DNA from: Betaproteobacteria bacterium
GTDB lineage: Bacteria; Pseudomonadota; Gammaproteobacteria; Burkholderiales; Burkholderiaceae_C
Reading direction: 5' to 3'
Assembly: GCA_025354965.1 (NCBI GenBank)
Contig: JANXLW010000063.1
Location: forward strand, 1-24,665
Length of the DNA stretch: 24,665 bases
Below the pieces are notes generated by a model that did no database searches, was not told the DNA's origin, and was given only the letters and a program-made list of their open reading frames with translations. Positions within the stretch are counted from its first letter, which is position 1. The number at the start of each line of letters is the position of its first letter. Shown here piece after piece: positions 7,547-16,558 of the stretch. Both the position numbers and the translations under genes were made by a program.

Positions 7547-10500
7547 TCAACGCGCCAGCTCCTTCGAGTTGCCGGTCGTGACCCCGGGCTTGCTGTCTCC
7601 AGCATCTGCTTTGCGACCCACCTTGCTGATTTTGGGGTCGGCCCAACTGCCGTCGATGTGAAACTCCTGCGTGGCGGCTTCTATCAGGGGTCGGCGCAAA
7701 AATAACTGGGCCAGAAAAGTGCCGATACCGATCGCCGGGTTGATGACCGAGGCGATCAAGGAGGCGGTTCCGGCATTGATTTCCGGCACCACCACGACCT
7801 TGATATCCTGCGTCTCTTTCGCGATATCGGCCCGCCCGTCCATCAGCACCGCCGCATTGACACCCTTCATCTGCAGATTGTTGGTCTTGGCAATGCCCTG
7901 CTCGATGGCGACGTCGCCGCGCAGAAAATCAAAGGTAAAGCCGTCGCTAAAGACGTCCCGGAAGTCCAGCGTCAAGCGCCGCGGCAAGGCTTGCAGACTG
8001 AGTACCCCCAGCAATTTGGCAATGCCGGGATCGGCCTTCAAAAACTGACCGTTCTCCACATTGACGCTGAAAGCGCCGTTCATGGAAGGGTAGTCCAGAC
8101 TGACCGGTGAGCCCAGCCAGGCGACTTGCCCTTCCATCTTGCCGCGTCCTTTTCGCACCACGTCACGCATGCCAAAACGTGACAGCAGTTCGCCACTGTC
8201 GGCAATGTCCAGTTTGAAGTTCAACACCGTGCGCCGGCGTTCGGGTGCAGCGCGTGACGATGGCGTAGTCGCCCCTGTGCCCTGCGCATTGATACTGGCC
8301 CAGTTGCCACTGGCCGTCAGCACTGCTTCCGGTGTGATGATGTTGAACTTGTTGAGTCGCCATTCGCGTGCCACCGACTCGCGCTTGGGCGCACCAGTGC
8401 CCCGGTTGATGGCCTCGACCTCCAGACGGCCCAGCCGTTTGCCGCGCAACTCAAAATCATCCACCACAATATCGAGCGCCGGAATACTGGCCGGTTGTTC
8501 ATCGAGCAAGGCCTCGACCTCGCTGGCAGTGCCGGGCGCAATGGTCAGTCTGGCGAGCCGGGCATAGACGCGTCCGGCGCCAGTGTCCGACGACTGGCGG
8601 TATTCCATGTAACCGTTGAATTCAGTGGCATCCAGATTGGCGCGCCACAACAGCCCTTCGCGCGAGCCACCGACCACCACGTTATGAAGTTTGCGCCCGC
8701 CAAAGGTCAACTCCCTTGCCCGCACTGCCATGCTGGTCGGCAAATAGCCCTGTGCAACTGCGCTAGCGCCGGTGCCAGCCGCCTGTGACAAGACCGAACC
8801 CCAGGCATCCAGATCAAGGGCGCCAAGATTGATATTGGCCGCCACCCCGTCATCCGGCATCGGTGCAGACTCTGGCGGCGACAAACCCACCGCCATGCTG
8901 CCGCGTGTGACGCGCGGCTCGGGTCCCGACAGATCGCGAAAATACACGATGGACGCGATGCGCCCGATGTCCAGGCTCACTTGGTCGCGCAAGCGCAGCG
9001 GCGCTGCTGCGCCGCTCGGTGGCGAATCGCGCAGCTGCGCCGTCTCCAGCCGAAAAGGCAAGGCCGACTCGGCACTCTTGATGAATGGCGCGGGCAGGCC
9101 AAGCGCAAGCCCCTGCAAATTGCTGGCGACCAGCAGTTCAGGCTCACCGCGGCGAAAACCCAACACTGCCGTGTAGGCGGCACTGCCATTGGCGTGTTGC
9201 GCCAGGCGCGCCACAAAACCCAGTTCCTTGGCCTGTCGCAAACCCTCGGCCGAAGCGACACCGCTGGCGCGAATCACGATGGAAGGCGATGCTCTGCTGG
9301 CGCTGCCAGCGGCGCCCAGCGGCGACACCGAGCCGCCCTCCAGACGCACATCACCGCCCAGCATTCGGGCCTGGCCCGCGCCAATCGAAAACCCGTTTTC
9401 CGAAAAACTCACAACACCCCGGGAGCGGGCCAACTTGGGTGTGTCAGGCGTTATCTGTATATCGTTGCCGGCCAGCGTGACGCTGCCTTGCACCGTTGAT
9501 TTATCCAGGTTGGAAATAGGCAGAACAAGTTTCAACTTGTAGTCGGCGGCGGCACTGCCCACGGCCCGCGCCAGCGCCTGCCCGGTCATGGCGCCCAGCG
9601 GGGAGCTGTTGACAATACCCAGACCTTCCGTCAACGCGCCACGCGCCTCGGCATTGACGGTCACGCTGGCATGCATCAAATCGGGAATCACCGCATCCAG
9701 CTTGCTGATCTGCAAATTGGCACCGGCACCCATCTTCGCCCGCGCTGCCCTGACCTGCAGTTGGGTGCGGTCAATCACCAGCTCACCGCTGAGTTGTTGT
9801 AGAGCCGGCCAGGGCAAGGTGTCAGGCTTCTGCAGACCACGTGGCACATAGGCATACTTTGCATTTTGAACATCCGCCGAAATCCGGAACTCGCCCAGCT
9901 TCGGGTCGGTAAAAGGCATGTCGTGCAAATCGCCTTTGACCCTGAACTTGACAACGCTGGCCGTCCCGGCTTGAATCGCGTCACGCACGTAATCACGTGC
10001 CGGGCGCGGAATGATGGAGGGCAAATAGCGGTGCACCCGGGTACCGTCAGCCCGGCTCAGCGTGGCTTGCAAATCCAGCACACCGGGAAACCTGGACCGA
10101 CTGCGGGACTTGCCGGGGTCGCTGGTCTCCCATTTGATTTGCGCCTCGCCCTGCGCATCGGCGTTGCTGAACTTCAAGTTGGATAACTGCACTGAAATGC
10201 GCTCGCCACTGACCTGCCAGCGGGCATCGCTTGACAACTGCGTGACGGCGATCTCCGGCTCATCAAATATTTGGGGCAGCACGATGGCGCCGTGCGCCAG
10301 GCCAATGCTGGCGCGACCAGCCGACTGATTCAGGTCAAACTCAATGCTAGCACCACGCACGCCGGGAGAGCTACCGGCGGCGTCGATTTGCAGTTGGCTT
10401 ACCAAGCCCTTGAGTTCATATTTACTCAACGCCTCCAGCGGACCCTGCCAACTGGCTTGTATTCGCTCCACCAGTCCTTTGGGAGCGTAGGCAATCAAGG

Positions 10501-11659
10501 CAGTTCGGGTGGCAGGGTTGAACGGAAGGCGGTTGGCAATCTGTGCCAGAGCGGCCAAATCCAGTCGGTCGGCCGTGAACTCGCCGCGGGCTGCCACTTT
10601 GCCCTCGGATCCCAGATAGCTTACCTTGACATTGCCACCGGGCCAATGCAAGCCGTCGCGTGTGTCAAATTGAAGCGCCTGAGTAGAAAACTCAAAACCG
10701 GATGACAAACGCTTGCCACCCAGACGGCCACGCACCGACTGCAAGTCCAGGGCTTGTAAGCCGCTACCCAATACGACATTGACTTCACCTAGCGCCACAT
10801 CCGCCACCGCGCCGACCACCGCGCCTTGGCTGACGTCGACCCATGCCTTCAGTGCCCCGTTGCCCTGGCGCAAATCAACACCGACCCCGGCATAGCGCCG
10901 CAGCTCTGACAGGTCAACACGCGTGAATGCCGCGTACAGCTGACCTTCCCACTCCTGCCAATGCCCATTCTTGCGCGACAGCAAAGGTTGCTGGAACATG
11001 CCTCTCAGACTGAATCGCTCCCCCCACTGCAGGGGTGGCGTGGCATCCAGACGCATGTCGTGCTGGCGCGCCCGGTTGCGCACCACCAGGTCGACCTGTT
11101 TGAGTTCCAATGTCGGTGCTGCACGCAACTCATCGGTCCACCGGATAGTGCCATCATGGATGGCAAACTCGATTTGCGAAAAAAACCAGTCAGCAGCAGC
11201 ACTCTCGGAATCGTCAGTTTTGGAAAAATCGAGCCCGGCGACAACTATTTTTCCATCCAGGCCACGCCGAACGACGAGTTCCGGCCGATCGACATACAGT
11301 TGTTCAAAACCCAGATACCAAAGTGAGCGTGGCGACACGGCGGCCAGCACGCGCGGCAGACGCAATGCTTGGCGACCCTGTGCATCAAACAGCTGGACAT
11401 CGGTCAGCTCAAACGACGGGATCATGCCGTCTGATCGCGCCGATATGGCACCGATGCGCACCGGAACACCCAGCATCCGTGTCGCCCGCGCTTCAAGCAA
11501 CGGGCGAAACTCGCCGATTCGCGGCACAATCAACCAATGCAGTGCGCCCCAGGTCGCACCACAAAGCAACCACGCCAGCAACACCAACCAGAGCGACCAG
11601 CGAGCTAGGGTTGTCGATATCTTCAGTGGTGAGGGTGGGGCAGGCGTCGCGTCAATCAT
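7547..11659 (-). CDS. yhdP: YhdP family AsmA-like envelope protein
   Basis: YhdP is a very large inner-membrane-anchored periplasmic protein of the AsmA-like group, which in enterobacteria helps move phospholipids to the outer membrane. The 1370-residue length and architecture fit: a short cytosolic N-terminus, one helix at about 21-44, then a long periplasmic beta-rich region. Family-like segments include ARATRMLGVPVRIGAIS and SFELTDVQLFDAQGR near the N-terminus, and a C-terminal AsmA-type region with VVVVPEINAGTASLIASVI. The C-terminal tail is Gly/Ser/Lys rich and probably disordered. The start is 15 bp from that of divergent glnE, and no good ribosome binding site is visible. The role in this organism is inferred from the family. 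Confidence 0.9.
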   Translation of the reverse strand: MIDATPAPPSPLKISTTLARWSLWLVLLAWLLCGATWGALHWLIVPRIGEFRPLLEARATRMLGVPVRIGAISARSDGMIPSFELTDVQLFDAQGRQALRLPRVLAAVSPRSLWYLGFEQLYVDRPELVVRRGLDGKIVVAGLDFSKTDDSESAAADWFFSQIEFAIHDGTIRWTDELRAAPTLELKQVDLVVRNRARQHDMRLDATPPLQWGERFSLRGMFQQPLLSRKNGHWQEWEGQLYAAFTRVDLSELRRYAGVGVDLRQGNGALKAWVDVSQGAVVGAVADVALGEVNVVLGSGLQALDLQSVRGRLGGKRLSSGFEFSTQALQFDTRDGLHWPGGNVKVSYLGSEGKVAARGEFTADRLDLAALAQIANRLPFNPATRTALIAYAPKGLVERIQASWQGPLEALSKYELKGLVSQLQIDAAGSSPGVRGASIEFDLNQSAGRASIGLAHGAIVLPQIFDEPEIAVTQLSSDARWQVSGERISVQLSNLKFSNADAQGEAQIKWETSDPGKSRSRSRFPGVLDLQATLSRADGTRVHRYLPSIIPRPARDYVRDAIQAGTASVVKFRVKGDLHDMPFTDPKLGEFRISADVQNAKYAYVPRGLQKPDTLPWPALQQLSGELVIDRTQLQVRAARAKMGAGANLQISKLDAVIPDLMHASVTVNAEARGALTEGLGIVNSSPLGAMTGQALARAVGSAAADYKLKLVLPISNLDKSTVQGSVTLAGNDIQITPDTPKLARSRGVVSFSENGFSIGAGQARMLGGDVRLEGGSVSPLGAAGSASRASPSIVIRASGVASAEGLRQAKELGFVARLAQHANGSAAYTAVLGFRRGEPELLVASNLQGLALGLPAPFIKSAESALPFRLETAQLRDSPPSGAAAPLRLRDQVSLDIGRIASIVYFRDLSGPEPRVTRGSMAVGLSPPESAPMPDDGVAANINLGALDLDAWGSVLSQAAGTGASAVAQGYLPTSMAVRARELTFGGRKLHNVVVGGSREGLLWRANLDATEFNGYMEYRQSSDTGAGRVYARLARLTIAPGTASEVEALLDEQPASIPALDIVVDDFELRGKRLGRLEVEAINRGTGAPKRESVAREWRLNKFNIITPEAVLTASGNWASINAQGTGATTPSSRAAPERRRTVLNFKLDIADSGELLSRFGMRDVVRKGRGKMEGQVAWLGSPVSLDYPSMNGAFSVNVENGQFLKADPGIAKLLGVLSLQALPRRLTLDFRDVFSDGFTFDFLRGDVAIEQGIAKTNNLQMKGVNAAVLMDGRADIAKETQDIKVVVVPEINAGTASLIASVINPAIGIGTFLAQLFLRRPLIEAATQEFHIDGSWADPKISKVGRKADAGDSKPGVTTGNSKELAR

Positions 11660-11674
11660 TGGAAACTGGTAGTT

Positions 11675-14398
11675 ATGAAAGGAATTATGACCGGCCCCGC
11701 TTTGTCATCGCACTCGCGCTTTGGCCAGCGCGTGCGCCGCCGTTTTGAAGGCCAATTGCATTTGTTGCCACCCGGTTTGCCGGATCATGCCGCGCTGGCA
11801 CAAACATTTGCTGCGCTTGGTGCTTGCGGCTACGACACCGCAAGCGCTTTGCGGACCCTGCGTCAACTGGTACTGGAGCGTTTGCTGTGTCTGGATTGTG
11901 ACGAGCAGACACCCTTGCACCAGATCACCCTGGCCATGACCGTGCTGGCCGAGTTTGCTCTGCGGCGGGCGTGCGTCGACGTGCAGCAGACGCTGGACCA
12001 AAGCCATGGCATCCCCGCCACCGCGACCGGTGAACGGGCTCAGCTATGGATCATCGGCATGGGCAAACTGGGCGCGCGCGAGCTCAATGTTTCGAGCGAT
12101 ATTGACCTGATCTACGTTTATGACGAGGACGGGGAAACCAGTGGCAACGCGCAGGGTCGCAGTCAAATTTCAAACCAGGAATACTTAGCCAAAGCGGTGC
12201 GCGCCATTTACACATTGATCGGGGACACGACCGAGTATGGTTTGGTCTTTCGTGTCGACCTGGCGCTGCGACCGAATGGAAATTCCGGCCCACCAACGGT
12301 GTCGCTTGCCGCACTGGAAGAATACTTGCATGTGCAGGGCCGAGAATGGGAGCGCTTTGCCTGGCTGAAAAGCCGGGTGGTGGCGCGACTCGGCGGTAGC
12401 GACAACAGTGATGCCCAAAGCCTGAGGGATGTGGTGCTGCCGTTTGTGTTCAGGCGCTATCTGGACTACAACGTGTTCGACTCGCTGCGCGTGCTGCATC
12501 GGCAAATCCGCGAACATGCCAGCAAGCGCAGCAGCGGGCACCCGGAGCGCGCCAACGATATCAAGCTCGGGCGGGGTGGTATCCGCGAAATTGAATTCAC
12601 TGTGCAACTGCTGCAGGTGGTGCGCGGCGGCCAGTTTCCCGAACTCAGAACGCGCCCCACCCTAAGTGCCCTGACGCGCCTTGCCAGAGCCGGCCTGATG
12701 TCGAATAGCACCGCCCAGGCGCTGGCGCTGGCCTATGATTTTTTGCGCCGCGTTGAACATCGCATTCAGTACCTTGACGATCAACAGACACATGTCCTGC
12801 CAACGTCAGACTCTGACTTGGAGTGGATCGCCAATACCCTGGGCTATAGCACAATCCGCGCGCTGCTACACCAACTGGACTGCCACCGCGAACTGGTGGC
12901 GCAGGAGTTTGACGCCCTGCTGGTGGACGGCACAGACGAGGAATGCAAAGGCTGCAGCACTAGCCGGGTAGTGATTGCCACACCTGACTTTGAAGAATTG
13001 CTGGAACAGTTACCGGCCAACTTTCGGGCCCGGGTGGCGGGTTGGCGGGACCACCCGCGGGTGCTGGCTTTGCGTGATGATTCGCGCCTGCGACTGATGC
13101 GACTGATCACCCGCACCGCCCAGTGGGTGCGTCAGGGCAAGGTCACCGAGCAAGCGGCTGTGCGCATCGTCGACTGGATTGAACCGTTGCTGCGGCGCGA
13201 AAGCTATTTGGCGCTGCTGGTGGAACGGCCCAACGTGCACGAAAGGTTGTTGCGTCTGCTCGGCGCCGCTCGCTGGCCGGCACGCTATCTGCTGCTGCAT
13301 CCGGGTGTGATTGACGAGTTGGCCAGCCACGATATGCTGAATGAGCGTTTTTCAGCAGCCGACTTCGAGCACGAACTAAGTCATCGACGTGCCTCCCTGC
13401 TGGGCACCGGTGAAGACGATGACGAAGCGCTGCTCAACGTGCTGCGCCGCGCCCATCACGCCGAAGTCTTTCGAACACTGGCACGTGATGTGGAAGGCCG
13501 CCTGACAGTCGAACAAGTCGCTGACGACCTGAGTTCGCTGGCCGAAGCAGTGTTGCGAGTGACCACAAAGTGGTGCTGGGATCGCCTGAAAATCAGACAC
13601 CGTGAGACACCGCAATTGGCCATCATTGCCTATGGCAAACTCGGTGGCAAGGAGCTCGGCTACGGCAGCGATCTGGATATTGTTTTTGTCTACGAGGACG
13701 AGGACGATCGCGCCTCTGAAGTCTATGCCAGTCTGGTGCGCAAGCTGATCAACTGGCTGACCGTCAAAACCGGTGAGGGCGACCTGTACGAGATTGACAC
13801 TGCATTGCGCCCCAACGGCAACTCCGGCCTGTTGATCACCACCTTTGATGCCTACGCCAACTACCAGCAGCAGCGCGGCAGCAACACCGCCTGGACCTGG
13901 GAACACCAGGCCATGACGCGAGCCCGTTTTGTGCTGGGCGACGATGCGCTGCGACAGCGTTTTGACACGATCCGCAAAACCGTCATCGCGGCACCGCGCA
14001 ACGCCGGGGAATTGAGAAATGAAATCATCACCATGCGAAACCGGGTTCGTGCAGCGCGTCCTGTCAAGGGCGAACAATTTGATGTCAAGCACAGCCCCGG
14101 CGGCATGATCGATATTGAATTTGTCATGCAATACCTGGTGCTTTGCAACGCGCAAATTTACCCAGAGCTGATCGACAACACCGGCAACATTGCGCTGCTG
14201 GAGCGTGCCGAAGTAATTGGATTGCTGCCCGCTGGGATCGGTCACGCCGCGGCCAGCGCCTACCGCGAATTGCGCAAGGTACAACACCGGGCCCGGCTCA
14301 ACGAAGAACCGACTCACGTCGTCATGACTGAGTTGCAGGAACAGCGCTACGCAGTGCTGGCACTCTGGAAAACAGTGTTTGGCGACATCCATCCCTGA
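11675..14398 (+). CDS. glnE: GlnE, bifunctional glutamine synthetase adenylyltransferase/deadenylylase
   Basis: GlnE attaches AMP to, or removes it from, glutamine synthetase in response to PII and glutamine, tuning ammonia assimilation in the cytosol. The product has up to 907 residues and two nucleotidyltransferase domains. The N-terminal one (deadenylylation) carries GMGKLGARELNVSSDIDL at about 128-145; the C-terminal one (adenylylation) carries YGKLGGKELGYGSDLDIVF at about 652-670. Both keep the G-K-L-G...SDxD metal-binding signature. A second ATG at 11687 (MTGPALSSHSRF) has AAAGGA just upstream, though only 3 bases away, and fits homologue N-termini as I remember them, so the true start may be 4 codons later. 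The gene is monocistronic, with a 120-bp gap before nrdD. Confidence 0.96.
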   Translation: MKGIMTGPALSSHSRFGQRVRRRFEGQLHLLPPGLPDHAALAQTFAALGACGYDTASALRTLRQLVLERLLCLDCDEQTPLHQITLAMTVLAEFALRRACVDVQQTLDQSHGIPATATGERAQLWIIGMGKLGARELNVSSDIDLIYVYDEDGETSGNAQGRSQISNQEYLAKAVRAIYTLIGDTTEYGLVFRVDLALRPNGNSGPPTVSLAALEEYLHVQGREWERFAWLKSRVVARLGGSDNSDAQSLRDVVLPFVFRRYLDYNVFDSLRVLHRQIREHASKRSSGHPERANDIKLGRGGIREIEFTVQLLQVVRGGQFPELRTRPTLSALTRLARAGLMSNSTAQALALAYDFLRRVEHRIQYLDDQQTHVLPTSDSDLEWIANTLGYSTIRALLHQLDCHRELVAQEFDALLVDGTDEECKGCSTSRVVIATPDFEELLEQLPANFRARVAGWRDHPRVLALRDDSRLRLMRLITRTAQWVRQGKVTEQAAVRIVDWIEPLLRRESYLALLVERPNVHERLLRLLGAARWPARYLLLHPGVIDELASHDMLNERFSAADFEHELSHRRASLLGTGEDDDEALLNVLRRAHHAEVFRTLARDVEGRLTVEQVADDLSSLAEAVLRVTTKWCWDRLKIRHRETPQLAIIAYGKLGGKELGYGSDLDIVFVYEDEDDRASEVYASLVRKLINWLTVKTGEGDLYEIDTALRPNGNSGLLITTFDAYANYQQQRGSNTAWTWEHQAMTRARFVLGDDALRQRFDTIRKTVIAAPRNAGELRNEIITMRNRVRAARPVKGEQFDVKHSPGGMIDIEFVMQYLVLCNAQIYPELIDNTGNIALLERAEVIGLLPAGIGHAAASAYRELRKVQHRARLNEEPTHVVMTELQEQRYAVLALWKTVFGDIHP

Positions 14399-14455
14399 TC
14401 TATATTAAAACTAGCGCGTAAAGAAAATTTTGTCGCGTCGGTAACTTCTGGTCAA

Positions 14456-14471
14456 CCACTAGATATAGTAT
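14456..14471. promoter_or_regulatory. NrdR box 1
   Basis: cCACTAGATATAGTAt matches the NrdR-box pattern (ACACtATATATAGTGT-like palindrome) with one imperfect half. Its centre is 31 bp from that of the second box, the three-helical-turn spacing seen for paired NrdR boxes upstream of ribonucleotide reductase operons. NrdR is the ATP/dATP-sensing repressor of nrd genes. Confidence 0.8.
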
Positions 14472-14486
14472 GTATCATTGTGTTAC

Positions 14487-14502
14487 GCACTACATATAGT
14501 GT
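14487..14502. promoter_or_regulatory. NrdR box 2
   Basis: gCACTACATATAGTGt contains a near-perfect palindrome (CACTA-CATA-TAGTG) that closely fits the NrdR consensus. It ends 16 bp before the nrdD ATG and overlaps a longer in-frame GTG opening at 14480, which supports the ATG at 14519 as the start. Binding here would block transcription or early elongation into nrdD. Confidence 0.85.
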
Positions 14503-14518
14503 TTCGAGGGGATCCAGA

Positions 14519-16534
14519 ATGAACAAGCCAAGCGCCGCCCAATTCACCCACATCATCAAACGCGACGGCGGCATCAAGCCGTTTGACGCGGGCAAAATCG
14601 CTTTTGCGCTGGAGCGCGCCGCCCAGGTCAGTGGTGAATTTGACGCCGCCGAAGCCCAGCGCCTGACCCAGTACCTGGTGGCGCCGAAGATCAAGGTCCA
14701 AGGTCACGTGACACCGCATATCGAGCAAATTCAGGACGCCGTCGAGTCTGCCCTGTTTGATGCCGGTTACCCCAAGACACTGCGCGCCTACATCGTCTAC
14801 CGCGAACAGCACAAGAAGCTGCGCAGCGACCGCAAGACCCTGGTAGATGTTGAGTCCAGCATGAACGAGTACCTGCAACAACTCGACTGGCGCGTCAACG
14901 CCAATGCCAACCAGGGCTACTCGCTGGGCGGGCTGATTCTCAATGTGTCGGGCAAGGTCATCGCCAACTACTGGCTCAATCACGTCTACCCACCCGAGGT
15001 CGGCGCGGCGCACCGCAGCGCGGCGATTCACATTCATGACCTCGACATGCTGGCGGGTTATTGCGCCGGCTGGTCGCTGCGCACGCTGCTCAACGAAGGC
15101 TTGAACGGTGTCCCCGGCAAGGTCGAATCGGGTCCACCCAAGCACCTGTCCAGCGCGGTCGGGCAAATCGTCAACTTCCTTGGCACGTTGCAAAACGAGT
15201 GGGCCGGGGCGCAAGCCTTCAGCTCGTTCGACACCTACATGGCGCCCTATATCCGGCAAGACCATCTGGACTACGACCACGTTCGCCAGTGCCTGCAGGA
15301 GCTGATCTACAACCTCAACGTGCCGTCACGCTGGGGCACGCAAACGCCGTTTACCAACCTGACCTTTGATTGGGTTTGCCCGGAAGACCTGCGTGAGCAA
15401 ACGCCCGTCATTGCCGGCAAAGAGATGGCCTTCACCTACGGCGAGCTGCAGGCCGAGATGGACATGGTGAACCGCGCCTACATCGAGGTCATGATGGCCG
15501 GTGACGCCAAGGGCCGGGTTTTCACCTTCCCGATTCCGACCTACAACATCACGGAAGACTTTGACTGGTACAGCCCGAACGCCGAAGCGCTGTTCGAGAT
15601 GACGGCCAAGTACGGCTTGCCCTACTTCCAGAACTTCATCAATTCGGAACTGAAACCGAACATGATCCGCTCCATGTGCTGCCGCTTGCAACTCGATCTG
15701 CGCGAGCTGCTCAAGCGTGGCAATGGCTTGTTCGGCTCGGCCGAGCAAACCGGCTCACTGGGGGTTGTCACCATCAACTGCGCGCGCCTGGGCTATCTTC
15801 ACCTGGGCGATGAACCTGGCATGCTTAATGCGCTCGATACCCTGCTGGAGCTGGGCCGCGACAGCCTTGAGATCAAGCGTAAAGTGATCCAGCGCCACAT
15901 GGACAACGGCCTGTTCCCCTACACCAAGCGCTACCTGGGCACCTTGCGCAACCACTTCTCCACGCTGGGCGTGAACGGTATCAACGAGATGATCCGCAAC
16001 TTCACGCTCGACAAAGAGGACATCAGTACCGATTGGGGACACGCCTTTGCCGTTCGCTTGCTGGACCATGTGCGCGCACGCATGCTGGATTTTCAGGACC
16101 AGACCGGCCACATGTACAACCTGGAAGCCACACCGGCCGAGGGCACCACCTACCGCTTTGCCAAGGAAGACGCCAAGCAGTTGCCGGGCATCTTGCAGGC
16201 CGGCACGCCCGACATGCCTTACTACACCAACTCCAGCCAGTTGCCGGTGGGCTTTACCGACGACCCATTCGAGGCGCTGGAGTTGCAGGACGATCTGCAG
16301 CGCAAGTACACCGGCGGCACCGTCCTGCACCTGTACATGACCGAGCCCCTGTCCAACGCCGAGGCTTGTCGCCAGCTGGTCAAGCGTTCGCTATCACGCT
16401 TTCGCCTGCCCTACATCACCGTCACGCCGACCTTCTCAATCTGCCCCAAGCACGGTTACCTGGGCGGCAAACATGAGTTCTGCCCCAAATGCGATATTGA
16501 AATTATCAAACGCAAGCAGCTCGAAGCTGCCTGA
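14519..16534 (+). CDS. nrdD: NrdD, class III ribonucleoside-triphosphate reductase catalytic chain lacking its glycyl-radical segment
   Basis: The anaerobic reductase converts ribonucleoside triphosphates to deoxy forms using a glycyl radical and an active-site thiyl. The ATG has GAGGGG 7 bases upstream. The 671-residue product has an ATP-cone (about 9-100; IIKRDGGIKPFDAGKIAFAL), the ten-stranded barrel with HIHDLD (171-176), and an MCCRL motif (C387/C388) that probably holds the thiyl cysteine. Near the C-terminus, CPKHGYLGG...CPKC (C642, H645, C655, C658) is the zinc-site region. The chain ends 13 residues after this with no RVxGY motif. In other NrdD proteins the radical-bearing glycine follows the zinc site in the same chain; here it is in the next gene, in frame after a single TGA. 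Expression is likely under NrdR control. Confidence 0.93.
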   Translation: MNKPSAAQFTHIIKRDGGIKPFDAGKIAFALERAAQVSGEFDAAEAQRLTQYLVAPKIKVQGHVTPHIEQIQDAVESALFDAGYPKTLRAYIVYREQHKKLRSDRKTLVDVESSMNEYLQQLDWRVNANANQGYSLGGLILNVSGKVIANYWLNHVYPPEVGAAHRSAAIHIHDLDMLAGYCAGWSLRTLLNEGLNGVPGKVESGPPKHLSSAVGQIVNFLGTLQNEWAGAQAFSSFDTYMAPYIRQDHLDYDHVRQCLQELIYNLNVPSRWGTQTPFTNLTFDWVCPEDLREQTPVIAGKEMAFTYGELQAEMDMVNRAYIEVMMAGDAKGRVFTFPIPTYNITEDFDWYSPNAEALFEMTAKYGLPYFQNFINSELKPNMIRSMCCRLQLDLRELLKRGNGLFGSAEQTGSLGVVTINCARLGYLHLGDEPGMLNALDTLLELGRDSLEIKRKVIQRHMDNGLFPYTKRYLGTLRNHFSTLGVNGINEMIRNFTLDKEDISTDWGHAFAVRLLDHVRARMLDFQDQTGHMYNLEATPAEGTTYRFAKEDAKQLPGILQAGTPDMPYYTNSSQLPVGFTDDPFEALELQDDLQRKYTGGTVLHLYMTEPLSNAEACRQLVKRSLSRFRLPYITVTPTFSICPKHGYLGGKHEFCPKCDIEIIKRKQLEAA

Positions 16535-16542
16535 ACAAGCCT

Positions 16543-16550
16543 AAAAGGAG
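16543..16550 (+). promoter_or_regulatory. Strong ribosome binding site for the separate glycyl-radical gene
   Basis: AAAAGGAG lies 8 bases before the ATG at 16559, within the 24-bp gap between the nrdD stop and the small gene. Such a site in so short a gap argues that the split is a natural gene boundary rather than a sequencing error or recent nonsense mutation. Confidence 0.8.
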
Positions 16551-16558
16551 AAAGCAAA

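Noticed and set aside
13376..14392. Long minus-strand open frame opposite the glnE 3' half (338 codons)
   Set aside because: glnE covers the same bases with both catalytic signatures intact; the antisense product shows no motif.
14480..14518. Earlier GTG start for nrdD adding 13 residues
   Set aside because: It overlaps NrdR box 2, lacks a ribosome binding site, and the ATG at 14519 has GAGGGG at good spacing.
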